A stretch of 64,000 nucleotides of DNA from Echria macrotheca (lineage: Eukaryota; Ascomycota; Sordariomycetes; Sordariales; Schizotheciaceae): contig MU839841.1 of the NCBI GenBank assembly GCA_030411725.1, positions 1,116,001 to 1,180,000 on the forward strand, read 5' to 3'. Below are positions 44,981 through 56,576 of this stretch, one piece after another; position 1 is the stretch's first letter; every line of letters begins with the position of its first letter. The notes below the pieces were generated by a model. That model searched no databases. It saw only the letters and a program-made list of their open reading frames with translations, and had not been told where the DNA came from. A program made the translations under genes and the position numbers.

Positions 44981-47900
44981 TTAGGCACCCGTTCGAAGAG
45001 CCGTGCTGCCTCTCCTCTTGGGGTTGGCCCGCCCGGTCCGCTTCTTGTTGCGAGACCCGCCCGAGCTGCCATGGCTCTTGCCGCCGCCCGAGGCCTCGAT
45101 TTCCCTGACCAAGTCATCGATATTGCGCTGGTCCGGTCCGGTAGGCCTCACCTCCTTCATCACCGGCTCCACGCTTGCGCCCGTAACCCCGCCGCTGAAG
45201 CCTTGACCGGGGAGCCGCGTCCTAGTGCCACTTCGCCCCTCCTGCTTCCTAATGTTTACGGCGTTCGACGTGAGTTGCTCCAACCAATGCTCGGCTTCTT
45301 TGGTATTCTTGTCGTTCTCGCCCAGCTTCTCCTTGAAAATCTGGAAGCTCGTTCTCATCTCATCCACCGCCTTCTTGGATTCGTTGTCCAAGGCGAGCGC
45401 CTGGGCAAGCTGGAAATGGAGCGTGGCCGAGTTGACCGACCTGCCATACACGAGGTTGCACACCTTCAGAGACTCCTCGAACCAGAGCCGGGACTCGTGA
45501 TACGATTTCAGGCTCTGGAGCATGACGGCGTAGTTGTTCATCGTCGTGATGGTGTCGGGGTGACCCTGACCGTAGATAACTTTCCACGTGTCGAGGGCGT
45601 GCCGCGCGTAGATCAGCGCCTGTTTGCTGTCACCGCGCTGGTGCAGGAACAGGCTGAGATTAAGATAATTGAGCACCGTCTCGGCCGAGTCTACACCCAT
45701 GGTGCGCTCCGACACCATGGCCGCCTTCCTGGCAAGCTCGACGGCCGCATCTTTCTGGTCCATCTGGTAATACACTTGTGAGAGCGTATGGTACATCTGG
45801 GCCACCTCGGGATGGATCAGCCCGTAGATCTGCTCGTGCAGCGACAGAGATTCCAGCAACAGGTCCTCGCCGAGCTTCCGTTGGCCTTGGTAAATCGACA
45901 ACCTGCCTCCTTCCAGCGCCTCTTCCGCAAGAGCACTGCGCGGAGCTGAATCTTTAACAATTGGCACGATGTTGATGATATCGTCTGGGCTGACCACCGT
46001 GCCAATTTGCGCTGCCGTTTCCGGAGCCCGGGACGGCGACCCTCGCTTATTCTTCCCCTTCTTCGCCCCAGTCGCCGTTTGACCGTTGTCGGTAGTTTGC
46101 ACGTGGTTGGGCTCCGTATTGGGGCTGCCGGCCCTGACGGTATCTGAGAGTTGCAGTCCCAGCTTCAAAGCTATCTCGCGGAGAAGCTGAGTTTTACAGA
46201 TCTCAACGTGGAACTCCAAATCGATCGGCGATAAGGTATATCTATACCGACGTGTGATCTCGTCCTGGATGGCCGATCGTATGCTCCATGGCGTCACATC
46301 TTCGAAGCTGAAATCAGCATCCGGGTGCAAAGCCTTGAGATCACCTCTACCGTGCGTGTAGAGCACCGCTGGTTTGTGCTCGGCAAAGATCGATTCTCGA
46401 AACAAACAGTTGAGAAGGTGCGAGCAGCAGTTCGCCGCAAATTCCACAGGCAGAGATTTCAGGTATCTGTTTGCCACGTGTTTGAACGACCTCGAGACCA
46501 TCTCGCGGATACAGAGGTCCAGGAAACAGTGGAGACGGTTATCTTCCTGCTTGGCCAGCTTGGCCAAGTGGCCGAGATAGCGCATATTGATACCACGACG
46601 GTGCAGAAGCTTGGTGAGAGATCGCCCGTCCATCGGGAAGCTGATGTCGGATTCCTTGAGCTCGTGCATCAGACCCTTCATGACCACGTCTCGGAGGTAT
46701 TGGCAAGCGTCGCGGACCTCTTGCTCATCGCGGGCCACCTCGGCCTTCTCGTCATCGGTTTGAGGTACCTGGCCGCTGAACACATCGGGATTGAGCGCGA
46801 ACTGGAAGTTGGACATATCAAGACTCTCCTCAGGCGCTGCCTTGTCGCCGTCTTTCTTGTCGTCGGACTTCTCGGCGTCCGTGTCGGCCGGGGCGTCGTT
46901 AGCCTCTTTGGCCTTTTCTTTGTTAGCCGCGATGCGAGCGAGCTCGGCGGCCATGTAGTCTCTAGCTTTCTGCTTCCTGATAGCCTCGACGAGCTCGGGG
47001 CGCAACACCGTCATACGGTGTGGGTACTCTGCTCCATCGGGCCCCTCCTCTTCCATCCACGCAATATCAAGCGGTGTGATGCGGTACAGGTCGAGCACGT
47101 ATTTGCGGCCGTCGGTCCCGAGCAGACCCTTCATCTCGACGCTCGCCTCGAGGTCAAATCGCTTGTTATCCTTATCCCAGACGGCATGCGGCTTTACCTG
47201 CAGAGACTTGGCCAGCTTCTTGAACGAAGGGGCAAAGCTCTCGTCAGCCGCAACCTGCTCCTTGCCATCTACTGCGCCGTACCGGATCTGATTCTCGCCG
47301 GGTTCGGGCTGCTTGAAGATGCCGGGCACGATGCTCTGGCCGACGATGCGCTTTCCGAGATAATCCACGACAACCGTGCCGGGGGTGTAGAGACCGTCGG
47401 TATCGAGCTGGTTGACCATCTTCACACCAAGGACGTCCTTGCCGGTAGCGACCCGGGCGGCCTCGTCCCCGCCCTCCGAGGTAAAAGTGCCAACTCCGTC
47501 GGCGCCAAACGAGAAGAATACGTTGTTGTAGACGAAGATCTGGGCGTCCCGCTCCTCGGTAGGATTCAGGGGTGCCACATCGCCCCGGGCAACAAGGACA
47601 GCACCGCGAGTGGCGGCTTCGTTGTAATCGGCAAAGAGTTTGGAGATCAACCGCTCTCTGAAGACCCGATCCTGAATGTTGTCTTTGGGAAGCTCCTTGG
47701 CCGACTGGAACTCCTCGTTCCAGTCACGGAGGGAATCCGTGTTGTCAACACCGGAAAGAAGATACGGCTCTTGCTGCCGAGTGCAATCGGGCTCATGCTT
47801 CAACGACTGAGACGTCTCGCGCGGTACTATCCATGGCGCGACGGGCAGAATGTTGCCTATCGGGTACGTCGTAAGAGGATCCCTCCGGCCGTTGAATTCA

Positions 47901-48926
47901 TGTAACTGTTGGAATGCTGCCTCAAACTTGGGCGAGATTTCCTTGAGTAGGCCAATCAACGAGTGGTGCTCGATCGTCTTGGGCGCCGTCTTTCGTGTCG
48001 GATCGAACTTTGTAGGGGTGCAGTTATTCACGTAAAAGCCGCCGGCGTAGGCGGTAATATGGAACCGCGGTCCATCGATAGTGGAGATAGCCAGGTACAA
48101 AAGATGGCCCCGTAGTCTCCAGTGTGCCGGTGGGGGGTTCCATGCCGACAGCTCAATGGAATCGACCGTCTTCGGAGCCGGCTCCTTCTCCTTGGGAAGC
48201 AGCAACGATAACGGCGGTGCAGCCTCAAACTTGTACTCGGGGATTTCGGCCTTGGCGTCAGACGCCGCCTCTGCTTCGGCCACAACATCGTCGTAGACCG
48301 AGATACCCGACAAGACCCCGTAGACCGAGTCGGTACGGTTGCCGGCCGCTCCGATGATCTCCCTGATGCGGAGCATGTGAACCCTAGCCTCTTTCTCGGT
48401 GTATGGATCCTGGACGACAACCAGTTTGGACTTGTCACCAAGATCAGGAACGTCTGAAACCTGGATAAAATCGTTGAGGCGCTTGCCACCGTGCTCCAGG
48501 TGGAAGCACGTGTACGGCTGTCCGATGGGGTGCTCCATTATCGACTGGCGGATCTCGTGAATCTGCTCAAGCGGCGACACCTGATCTTCTTAGCGCCGCT
48601 GTGCACCGGAAAAGGGGCGCCTTACCGGTAATTCCAAGTATTCGTCGCCATCGGGGAACACGATTCTCACGGTGAAGGGAGCTTCTAGCAGCAGGTTAGA
48701 CCAGGCCACTGATCACACAAAGCCGACAAGTCTCCACGAACCATCAACCTGTTCGGCACCCTCCTCGGTGCCATCGCCGGACGGTTGTGTTGTCCCATTC
48801 TCCTGAGCCGGCGGGGCTTCATCGACCGGTTTCTCTGTCACGGAACGACCATCAGCCACGAAAGGGACCAGTGAAGCTGTAAGGGACCTTACGTTCAGAA
48901 GTAATCGCCGGCGTCTCTGCAGCCAT
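44981..48926 (-). CDS. clu1: Clu1/CluA clustered-mitochondria protein (eIF3-associated)
   Basis: Four exons on the minus strand, 48926-48893, 48834-48742, 48684-48626 and 48580-44981, give about 1261 residues. Three small 5' exons encode a Glu/Pro-rich start and the beginning of the ubiquitin-like CLU-N domain (FTVRIVFPDGDEYLELP joined to SPLEQIHEIRQSIMEHP). The large last exon holds the CLU-N remainder (YTCFHLEHGGKRLNDFI), a GSKIP-like region, the central CLU domain (KELPKDNIQDRVFRERLISK, ATRGAVLVARGDVAPLNP, GVGTFTSEGGDEAARVATGK), the eIF3 p135-like region and C-terminal TPRs (MYHTLSQVYYQMDQKDAAVE, ETVLNYLNLSLFLHQRGDS, TITTMNNYAVMLQSLKSYHE). The tail is basic and Gly/Ser-rich. Clu proteins bind mRNAs for nuclear-encoded mitochondrial proteins and keep mitochondria dispersed. 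A fragment of a related copy lies at 38195-38333. Confidence 0.94.
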
Positions 48927-49629
48927 GGTGGCGGTTCTTCTCGGTACTGGAGAGCTCTTTTGGTGCTTCTACAAGGCAACGAGAAAGATAGCTGCAGAGC
49001 CGCTGACCACGAGCAGAGCAGATGCAAGAATGGAGCGGAAAGACCGGTGTATGGAAAGCCAAATTCGCCAAAGGAAAAGCGAAAAGCACCAATTAAGTGT
49101 ATAAAGGCCTAGATATGGCCTGGAACTCTAAAGGACGAAATTGGAAGCGAAGTGGCCGGTCTGCAATGAATTTGTTGTATGTGTGGAAATTTCTCTCAAT
49201 TTTTTTTCCGCTGCAGAAAGTCGGTCCCAACTTTTTTTTTCTATGATGCAGACCCGAAGCCGAGCTAGCAGCGGAAGGTGCCGGGGGCCTGAGTCAAGCT
49301 CCAACTCGGCACGAGTCGGGACTGCCACAGCGCAGATTGGCCAATCATAAGCCAGCCCGCAGACACCACAGCGGTCAGAGCAGTCTAACCGTATCCGGAA
49401 ATCAGTAAACATTCTCGGCCACTCAACAAAGCAAACGCGCGATGATGAGAGCAAACGAAGAAACAGCTGCAACAACAATTCATAGCATCGACAATTCCTT
49501 GGCTTTTTGTCCATAACAAAGTTTGACATGGTGTGTGGGCGCTAGACGCATCATGATCGATTATCGTTTATTTGGATACAATTTTAGTTGCAGACGATAG
49601 CCTGATTTGCGACATCTTGTCAAGTTGTC
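48927..49629. other. Divergent intergenic region between clu1 and the 49630 gene
   Basis: This is the shared upstream region of two divergent genes. Short T tracts occur near 49200 and 49229. No other feature was recognised. Confidence 0.6.
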
Positions 49630-52503
49630 ATGGCTCCAGAGCCTGCGCATCTGACACAGCCATGGACTGCCACCAGATGTCACCGCCTGCTGCGGCCGTT
49701 ACTAGCGCACATCTCGTCGCTACGAAAGGAAAAGGCGCGAAGGGACCTGATTGAAGCCGGCGCGGTGCGGGAGCTCGGAGAGACGGCAACAACCGCCAAC
49801 TGCAGACGGGGCTTTTCAGATGCCACGGGCCGGCTGCCAGAAAAGAGGACGGGAACGCGCAACACGTACTCCAGGAAGTCGATGCAGAAAAAAAGACTCG
49901 ACACTCTCAAAACCCCACAGCGAAAGGCCACGCAGCCACAGCAGCGCCTTGCCGCCAACAAGCCTTCGCCAGTCGTCGCCATACCCACGCCGTTTCTGCG
50001 ACGTGTCAGAGACCATGAGTTATCATCCCCGCTCGCCATCAGGACGAGTGCGACAGACGTCGCGGCGGAAACGACAGACGCACCATCACCACCGCACGTC
50101 AGGAAGGGCCGATGCCACATGGTGGAGGGCTGCGGGGGGAGCCGGTGCTTTTTCGAGTCGAGACTACTGGAACTGCGGCAAAGCCTTGACGCCGACCGAT
50201 TCACTCTGTACGAGTCTGTCCTGAGGACGCTGGACGCGCTGCTGAAAGCGACGGATCCGCTAAAGACTACCCGCGTGGCTGCGCCCAAGTCGCTCCTGGC
50301 CATGTGTCTCCGCAAGGTGCCCGACTACATCTCGGAGCTCGAGCACTGGGAAAAGGAAGATGCGGATGCTAACGGCACCAAATCCACGCTCAACGACTCC
50401 AGAGTCTCGGCTGAGATATATGCGGAGCTCGAGTCACTCGGAAACGTCGACGGGTGGAGAAATCTGTGTGTGGCAGTTCGAGCCCACGGCATCCACGTCA
50501 TAGAGAAAGCCGTTGTCGAGGGCCTCATCGAGGACCCGGTGACGGACCTCCTTATAGACCTATGTCTGGCGCATGCACCGCTCGCCGAGTGCGACAGCCT
50601 CGTCGACGCATTTGTCGAGCGGCAATATCCAGGGCCCGCGCACGCTGCAGAGACTTTCAACGCGAATCCCCCGTTTTTCCCTCTGTCTGCTCTGGACAAG
50701 TACACTAGGATTGCGGAGGAAAGCTGCATACCAAGGACGACGGCGTCAACAACCAACAGCTGGCGCCTCGAATTCCAGCTTGGAAAGCTATCTCGACTTT
50801 TGGAAAGCGGACTTTTACCATCCGATTGGCTACAGACGAAGTGGTCTAGCAACATGTTCTCGGCGACGATACGCTGTTTTGCAGCCAAGTCGCTGTCACA
50901 CCGGGGCGTCATGGATTTCGTCAGCACTGCCGTCAAGCTTCTATGCCGTTCGATCGTAACTAAAGCGCGTGGCGGTATCATGGAAGAGGATTTACAGAAG
51001 AGCGCAAAGTCGCAGAGGGTTTTGACCGAGTATCTCGCCGCGCTGGCCTCCATGGTTCTCCTTGGGCGGATCGGAAAAGGGTTTGATGATCTACTGACGC
51101 AGAATCCATTGGAATACGAAACACCGAGCAGCAGCATTTTGAATCTCAGGAATAGGATCGCGAACATTCTAGCAACTTGTATGTCTAAGGCCCGGAAGGG
51201 AAGACGGGGGTTGCGGCAGGATGTCGGTATTTATCTGCTCAACCTCACGCAGTTTCTGGCCTTTGGGGATTGCGAGTCCGGCACCGGCGCCGGGGCCATC
51301 ACAGAGTCGTGGCAGGACGCGATAAACCGCGACGACCCGGTCAGTTTGATGCGTCTATATGACGCCACGTTGGCCCATGTCGGTGCGGTGGCACATCACT
51401 ACAATCGCGGGACTGGGGTATCAGGGGACGAGTTCTTGTCTCTCTTGTGTGACAAGCTGGAGACGCTCGACATCCCAGGGGACGCTGTCACGAATCTACG
51501 GGTTGATGGCGCCTTCTACCTCGCGGAGCGGAGCGGTGACCTGCGGGATCTTGCGTTCGCTGAAAGTCTCAAGGCGAGGACGGCGGCAGCGAAGAACGGT
51601 TACCGGCCGACATCTCAGAAAAAGAGGATAGAAGGGGGCCTTGGCTGCGGCGAACGGAGGTTGAGAGCCGGCTTTCGATGGGATGAGGACATTGGCGAAT
51701 GGGTTACCGCGGGCGACCAGAAGCCTTCGGGGGTTGTAACCACCACTGGTGCCAGGCGGTCCAGTCGGGTGTCGTCCAACGCTGGATCTGTCGCCGGCGG
51801 CGCTACCACGGCGTCACGCACGCTACGCATGCGCGCCGCCTCTCGTGGAAGGCAGCAGCGGTTACCGACCCCGGTCAGTCATCACGACGACCCGAGCGAC
51901 AGCTTTCCAGAGGCGACATCTGAAGAGAGCGAGATGGGTAGCGAGAGCAGCGAGGACGAAGACGAAGACGACGACTACAGCGAAGGGGAGGAGAAAATCT
52001 CCACCCCTGACACGGAAGTATCAGCCATATCGATCGACTCTTCTCCGCATCGTCTCGAGTACTCTACGTCTAATTCTAGCCGGACGCTCTCACGCAGCCG
52101 GGCAGGCGAATTACTAGTTCTCCTTCCACGGAGGAGGAGGAATGCATCAGGCACCACGACGACGACGACGACGACAACAACAAAGCGTGCGCTCGATGAA
52201 GACGAGGACTACGACGACGACAACGACGACGAAGATGATGACGAAGATGAACTCGCCGCGGGGGACAATAGCCCGGTCCAGAGGGTCCAGAGCCGCGGCT
52301 TCAAAGCGCCGAGGAGGAGCTACAGCGGACGCGGACGCGGATGCGGACGGCCGGTGGTCCGCAGATCTGTATCTCTGCTTAGCCTGCAACCGTTGAAGAA
52401 GGTCACAACTACCCGGGCGGCGGTGGTCGGCGGGGGGAGGATGGCGCACCACCACCGGGACGGCGGGTCGAGCGATGACGAGCTGAGCTTTGGGATGTGG
52501 TGA
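49630..52503 (+). CDS. Uncharacterised 957-residue protein with acidic, Ser-rich and poly-Thr C-terminus
   Basis: Single intronless frame of 957 residues, notable in a window where most genes are spliced. The N-terminus reads LTQPWTATRCHRLLRPLLAH, then becomes basic. Residues about 170-700 look like an alpha-helical, possibly repeat-type fold (ESRLLELRQSLDADRFTLYE, LLAMCLRKVPDYISELEHWE, SLLCDKLETLDIPGDAVTNL). From about 700 it turns disordered: Arg/Ser stretches, an acidic block near 763-795, a ten-Thr run at about 842-851 encoded by ACG/ACA repeats, an Asp/Glu run, and Arg/Gly residues (SGRGRGCGRP). Nuclear localisation is plausible from the basic and acidic tracts. I recognise no domain. 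An HEAT-like scaffold is one guess, unproven. The codon pattern and length make it a real gene. Confidence 0.78.
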   Translation: MAPEPAHLTQPWTATRCHRLLRPLLAHISSLRKEKARRDLIEAGAVRELGETATTANCRRGFSDATGRLPEKRTGTRNTYSRKSMQKKRLDTLKTPQRKATQPQQRLAANKPSPVVAIPTPFLRRVRDHELSSPLAIRTSATDVAAETTDAPSPPHVRKGRCHMVEGCGGSRCFFESRLLELRQSLDADRFTLYESVLRTLDALLKATDPLKTTRVAAPKSLLAMCLRKVPDYISELEHWEKEDADANGTKSTLNDSRVSAEIYAELESLGNVDGWRNLCVAVRAHGIHVIEKAVVEGLIEDPVTDLLIDLCLAHAPLAECDSLVDAFVERQYPGPAHAAETFNANPPFFPLSALDKYTRIAEESCIPRTTASTTNSWRLEFQLGKLSRLLESGLLPSDWLQTKWSSNMFSATIRCFAAKSLSHRGVMDFVSTAVKLLCRSIVTKARGGIMEEDLQKSAKSQRVLTEYLAALASMVLLGRIGKGFDDLLTQNPLEYETPSSSILNLRNRIANILATCMSKARKGRRGLRQDVGIYLLNLTQFLAFGDCESGTGAGAITESWQDAINRDDPVSLMRLYDATLAHVGAVAHHYNRGTGVSGDEFLSLLCDKLETLDIPGDAVTNLRVDGAFYLAERSGDLRDLAFAESLKARTAAAKNGYRPTSQKKRIEGGLGCGERRLRAGFRWDEDIGEWVTAGDQKPSGVVTTTGARRSSRVSSNAGSVAGGATTASRTLRMRAASRGRQQRLPTPVSHHDDPSDSFPEATSEESEMGSESSEDEDEDDDYSEGEEKISTPDTEVSAISIDSSPHRLEYSTSNSSRTLSRSRAGELLVLLPRRRRNASGTTTTTTTTTTKRALDEDEDYDDDNDDEDDDEDELAAGDNSPVQRVQSRGFKAPRRSYSGRGRGCGRPVVRRSVSLLSLQPLKKVTTTRAAVVGGGRMAHHHRDGGSSDDELSFGMW
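52147..52250 (+). repeat. ACG/GAC trinucleotide repeat within the 49630 gene
   Basis: Tandem ACG and ACA codons encode ten Thr, followed by GAC/GAT/GAA-rich codons encoding an acidic run. The repeat is in frame and probably length-variable between strains. Confidence 0.8.
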
Positions 52504-55500
52504 TTATTTTTTCTTTTGGTCTCCTTCTGTCGGATGGGGAGGGGGAACAGAGATGGCACCCGCTTGTTTACCCTCTTTTTTTGGTCATCGCGCAGATCGG
52601 TGTTTGAGGAGATGGTATTTTTGGGCGTCTTGCGTTGGGTGATGTTTCAAAGGTTTGGTTGTATTTTTGGGGGTGGATGGATATGGGACTGGTTTGTAGG
52701 ATACCTTATGGGGATATGTAACACTAGTCGTTAGGTGCTGGAGATTCATGGATGTGAAATGTGTGTGGTGTCACAGTAGGTAGGTGGGTTGTGACGAGGA
52801 AATGGTTGGTTGTTGATGGGGGTTGAACGATCGGGAATAAGAATTAACTATTATTGGAGGGTGGGAGGTTGCGGAACGGCGGTAGTGTTTTGCATTGAAT
52901 ATCCCGTACGTACCTACTAGATAGAGCTAGTGGGATGGATGAAAAGATACTGTACCACCACCAAGCATGAACCTGGAGAGATGAAGAGCTGAGTTGAACT
53001 CGTCGGGAATAAATTTCTTGCAGTGTTCTTTTTTTTTGGCGTAGGTGGTACGGATAACCTAGACTACACAACATGACCTGCCACAACAGCAACTGGAATT
53101 TACCCAATAAATTATGTATACCTTAGGTATCCAACATCGTCACTGGTTTAGTTTACTCCCGGTAACTAGCTACTATCACCATTCTTCACAACGCAAAAGC
53201 AATGAAATGGTAGGGAGGTATGTACGAGAATGTAGTATGCAGCGGGTACCGAGCGGCATCGCATACCCGTTTGCCGTCTACCCGCCCGCACCGCCCGTCC
53301 GTGAGCTCCCGAAGCGAACCTTGCTTGTTCGGCCTGCTTGTCGGCTACGTCGACCGTTGGTCGCTTGGGATGGATGGATGGGGGGTCTGCAAGTCTGCAG
53401 TCTGCAGTCTGCACATCCAATGTTCGGGCGAAAGTCTGAAACACTATCTACGTAGTCACCAGTGGGACAATCCACTTTTTTTCCCCCTCCGGCGCTGTTC
53501 GGGTAGAGTTGCTCAGTTTTGTTTGTTTGTTCTCTCTGTTGCGATGCCAGTTTTGGGGGGAGCACAGATGTCATGTCTGATGTGAGTGGGTATTTATTTC
53601 TACTTGTCCAGGTAGAAGAAGAATGTCCATGGTTTGGAGTGGAGGTTGTTCACCATCATGGGCATGTTTGGCTGCGGGCACGGGCGTAGTGGTTTGTGGG
53701 TGGTTCGATGTAGACTTCCCTTTTCGTAAAGTATCAATGTATCTGACGAGCATCACCCATACGAATAATAAACCTGAAGAGGGGAGGGCGGGGGCCGAGG
53801 GTGCGTTGATGGAAGGCAGTTGCGGAATACAGTATCAGCATCCCTACGAAGAAGAACAGCATCAACCTCTCTCACTTCCCGAGCCAAATACATCTACGTA
53901 CTTATGCCGACCCCAAAAGCAAGATATTACCTGGTCCACGGCATCGAGATCCTCGGCAGCTCAATTCACATCAGAAGCTTGTTTTCGCATTCTCGCGAAC
54001 GCATATGCCGCCGCGCGCATGGCAGAATATATAGATCCCCATATATTGCTGCCGCGGATGGTCCCGTTCTTCGTTTGCGTCGCCTCCGGTATTATGTCGT
54101 GACTACTACCGACACTTACCTAAGGTATTCATAAGACGGGAGGGCGGCCTGGCGGAGGGTATAGCACCGCATATCAGTCCATATAGATGTACTCCAAAAA
54201 TCTACGAGTGGTGGAATTTGTGTTGCGAGCGTTCGGTCAGTCGGTTTACCTTCTCTTGTCGAACCGAACTTGCCTGTCGACAGGCGAGCTGGGCCGCGAA
54301 GTCGACCTCTGAACTTCGCACCAGGGTTTCAGAGAAAGTGATTCACCCAGAGAAGAGCTTCGTCATGACGCACCCAAGACCGCAAGAAAAAAATGATGGA
54401 ACGCGGCGCAGTTATCCTGGAAACGTCAGACGTACTGAACCTGGACACTTGACTTCTTGGCCTTTTTTTCTGACAGCTTGTCTTCGAGATCTCCCCATCA
54501 CATCCACATTAGCAGCAAGCGGGCCGTGGGTTGGCACGGTTGTTCGAGAGTCGATCATCGGCTCTCATCTGCCGTCTGCCGAAGGCGAGGGGAAGGCATC
54601 GAAAAGACGTGTCTGAGATGGTCGTTGGCTATTGTGCCTTTTCGTTTCAAGCTCAGGTGATCCAACACTCGTGGGCTGTTGTGTCGATTTACCCGCAGTT
54701 CGTCCACGCCCCAGGACACCCAGGCCTCGGCCAGCAAGGTCAGCAGCTCGGCCGGGTGGCGCTCGCTGTCCCGTGGACAGACGTTCGTCCCATGCATCAT
54801 CGGTTGATGTTGCCGCTTGTTATGCATTGATGGGTAAAGTGGGGGGTGGAGGGGTTAGACGTTCAGAGAGTTGGTAACGGTTGATGCCGCAGAACTGCAG
54901 CTGCATGTTCTACTTCTTCGAGACTGTCCTGTTTCTTCTCTCATTCTTCTTCTGTCGGAGAAAATGACCAAACTGTGTGATGCGCTGGCTTTCGATCCGT
55001 CAGGTCCTGATCAAGGAGGTGGACACGCGTTTGCAGACAGATTGCGAACGAAGTTGCTGTTTTGGATGCTTGCAAACTGCAAATTGCATGCTTGGCCGAC
55101 CGGGAGGGCTCGTCGCAACAAGTCTGGGGCGCAATTTATGTGCTCCCGTCGTGTTATTGTTGCATTATCCTTAAGATCTGGGGAATCTGGTGGTCGACAC
55201 GAGTCTAGACCGGCCATGACAATGTTCAGCACACGTTCAAGCGTTGGCGCACCAGCTTGACAGCGAACGCGGCACAGAATGCCGTGATTGGACCGGCCCG
55301 CGAGTGCAGTGCCTGGAGTTGAGTGGCCGCCAGTGGCTCAACGGTTTGCGCGATTGCGCGATTGGCGTCAAGGAACCCCTGGCGGCCCAGAAGGGCCTTG
55401 ACACCCCTGGTCGTTTCAGATCCAGCCAATGGCCCCGCGATCCGACCGACTCCTCCACAACCTCTTGGCGACGCAAGGACCCGTCGGCCAGCGATTGGGA

Positions 55501-56576
55501 CTGGCTTCGCCGAGCGTGTCGCTGCAGAAGTTTGGACGCCCCGATGCAGGCACACCACCGGCCGCCGCGAGAGGTCGACTGGGGTTCAGGGGCTGCCGAT
55601 TTGCCCGCGCCACAGGAAGATCGGCTGCGAGGAAGACCAAGGAAGCTGACGATCCACTGCAACCATGCAACTGGGCAGTCGCGGCAGTCCGTGATGCCAC
55701 GAGAACCGTGGAAACATTTGGAGGAAACAAACCGGGCTGGCTGGCTGGTTGTCAGCTTGCGTCTCCGCACGCAAACAGAATCTCCGAAAAGCCAAGGCCC
55801 GAAGGCACCGCAGCTGCAGAGCGAAAAAGACAGGATGCGGGTTCCAGACGCAAGAACACAGAAGCCAAGACACAGCTGTAGAGTAGTTTTTCCCGAGTAG
55901 AAAAGAATCTGGGCAGGATTGGCAGGAGCAAGAGCGGTGCGGGGCAAGACGTCCTGGCATTTTTTCAACCCTGGTCGGCGATACTCGTAGACAGGGAGTG
56001 GACTCATCCATACCGACCCAGGGAACCCTCCCGATCCACTCCCTTTCCCATTACACCTCATATAGGTCCCGGCGCCCTATTTTCTGGTGCGAGCCGTTCT
56101 TGGTTGACGGAATCAGACTCCCCTTGGGCATGTTCTTCCCTAGAGCTGCTGCTTGACGCCGCTAGAATCTTTTACATTCACTCCTTCTTTTCCTTCGTTG
56201 ACGGAGGAGTGCGGCACCACCCTGCTTTCATATTTCCTACACCCACCACCCTCGCTGGTCGTTCTGTTTATCTTCTCCTCGTGCCCATTCTCTCGGCACA
56301 CCTTTGCCTCGGACGGCACTCGCCTTGGGACCACCAACCCAGCACTGGCGTTGTCCTTCACACACAGCTATCCACGCCCCTAGCTTCCTCGTACGAGAGT
56401 CGAGCAACCTAGTGGCCCTTGGGATATTCACTTCTCGACTTCAACTTCTTCCAATTCCATATCACGCCCTTCGATCCATGAGCTTTGGGAGGTAGCGAAT
56501 TAGGAACAGGCGTGTTCCTCTTCCTTTCTGGACCGGTGGACACTTACACGATCTCAACCCACAACAACAAAGTACC
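52504..56576. other. 4-kb region without a supported gene
   Basis: This contains the 3' flank of the 49630 gene and the upstream region of the ferric-reductase-like gene. Frames of up to 274 codons (minus 55237-56061, overlapped on plus by 55244-55900) overlap one another and have no motifs. Short TAGG-type repeats occur near 52778. No RNA gene or transposon boundary was identified. Such length is unusual here and could hide a non-coding transcript or a complex promoter. Confidence 0.45.

Noticed and set aside
46325..47905. 526-codon open frame on the + strand
   Set aside because: It lies entirely antisense to the clu1 coding exon, whose protein is clearly recognised; codon bias in clu1 leaves the opposite frame open.
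55237..56061. 274-codon minus-strand frame and its plus-strand partner at 55244-55900
   Set aside because: Two long frames on opposite strands of the same DNA, neither with domain or splice support; GC-rich composition explains both.
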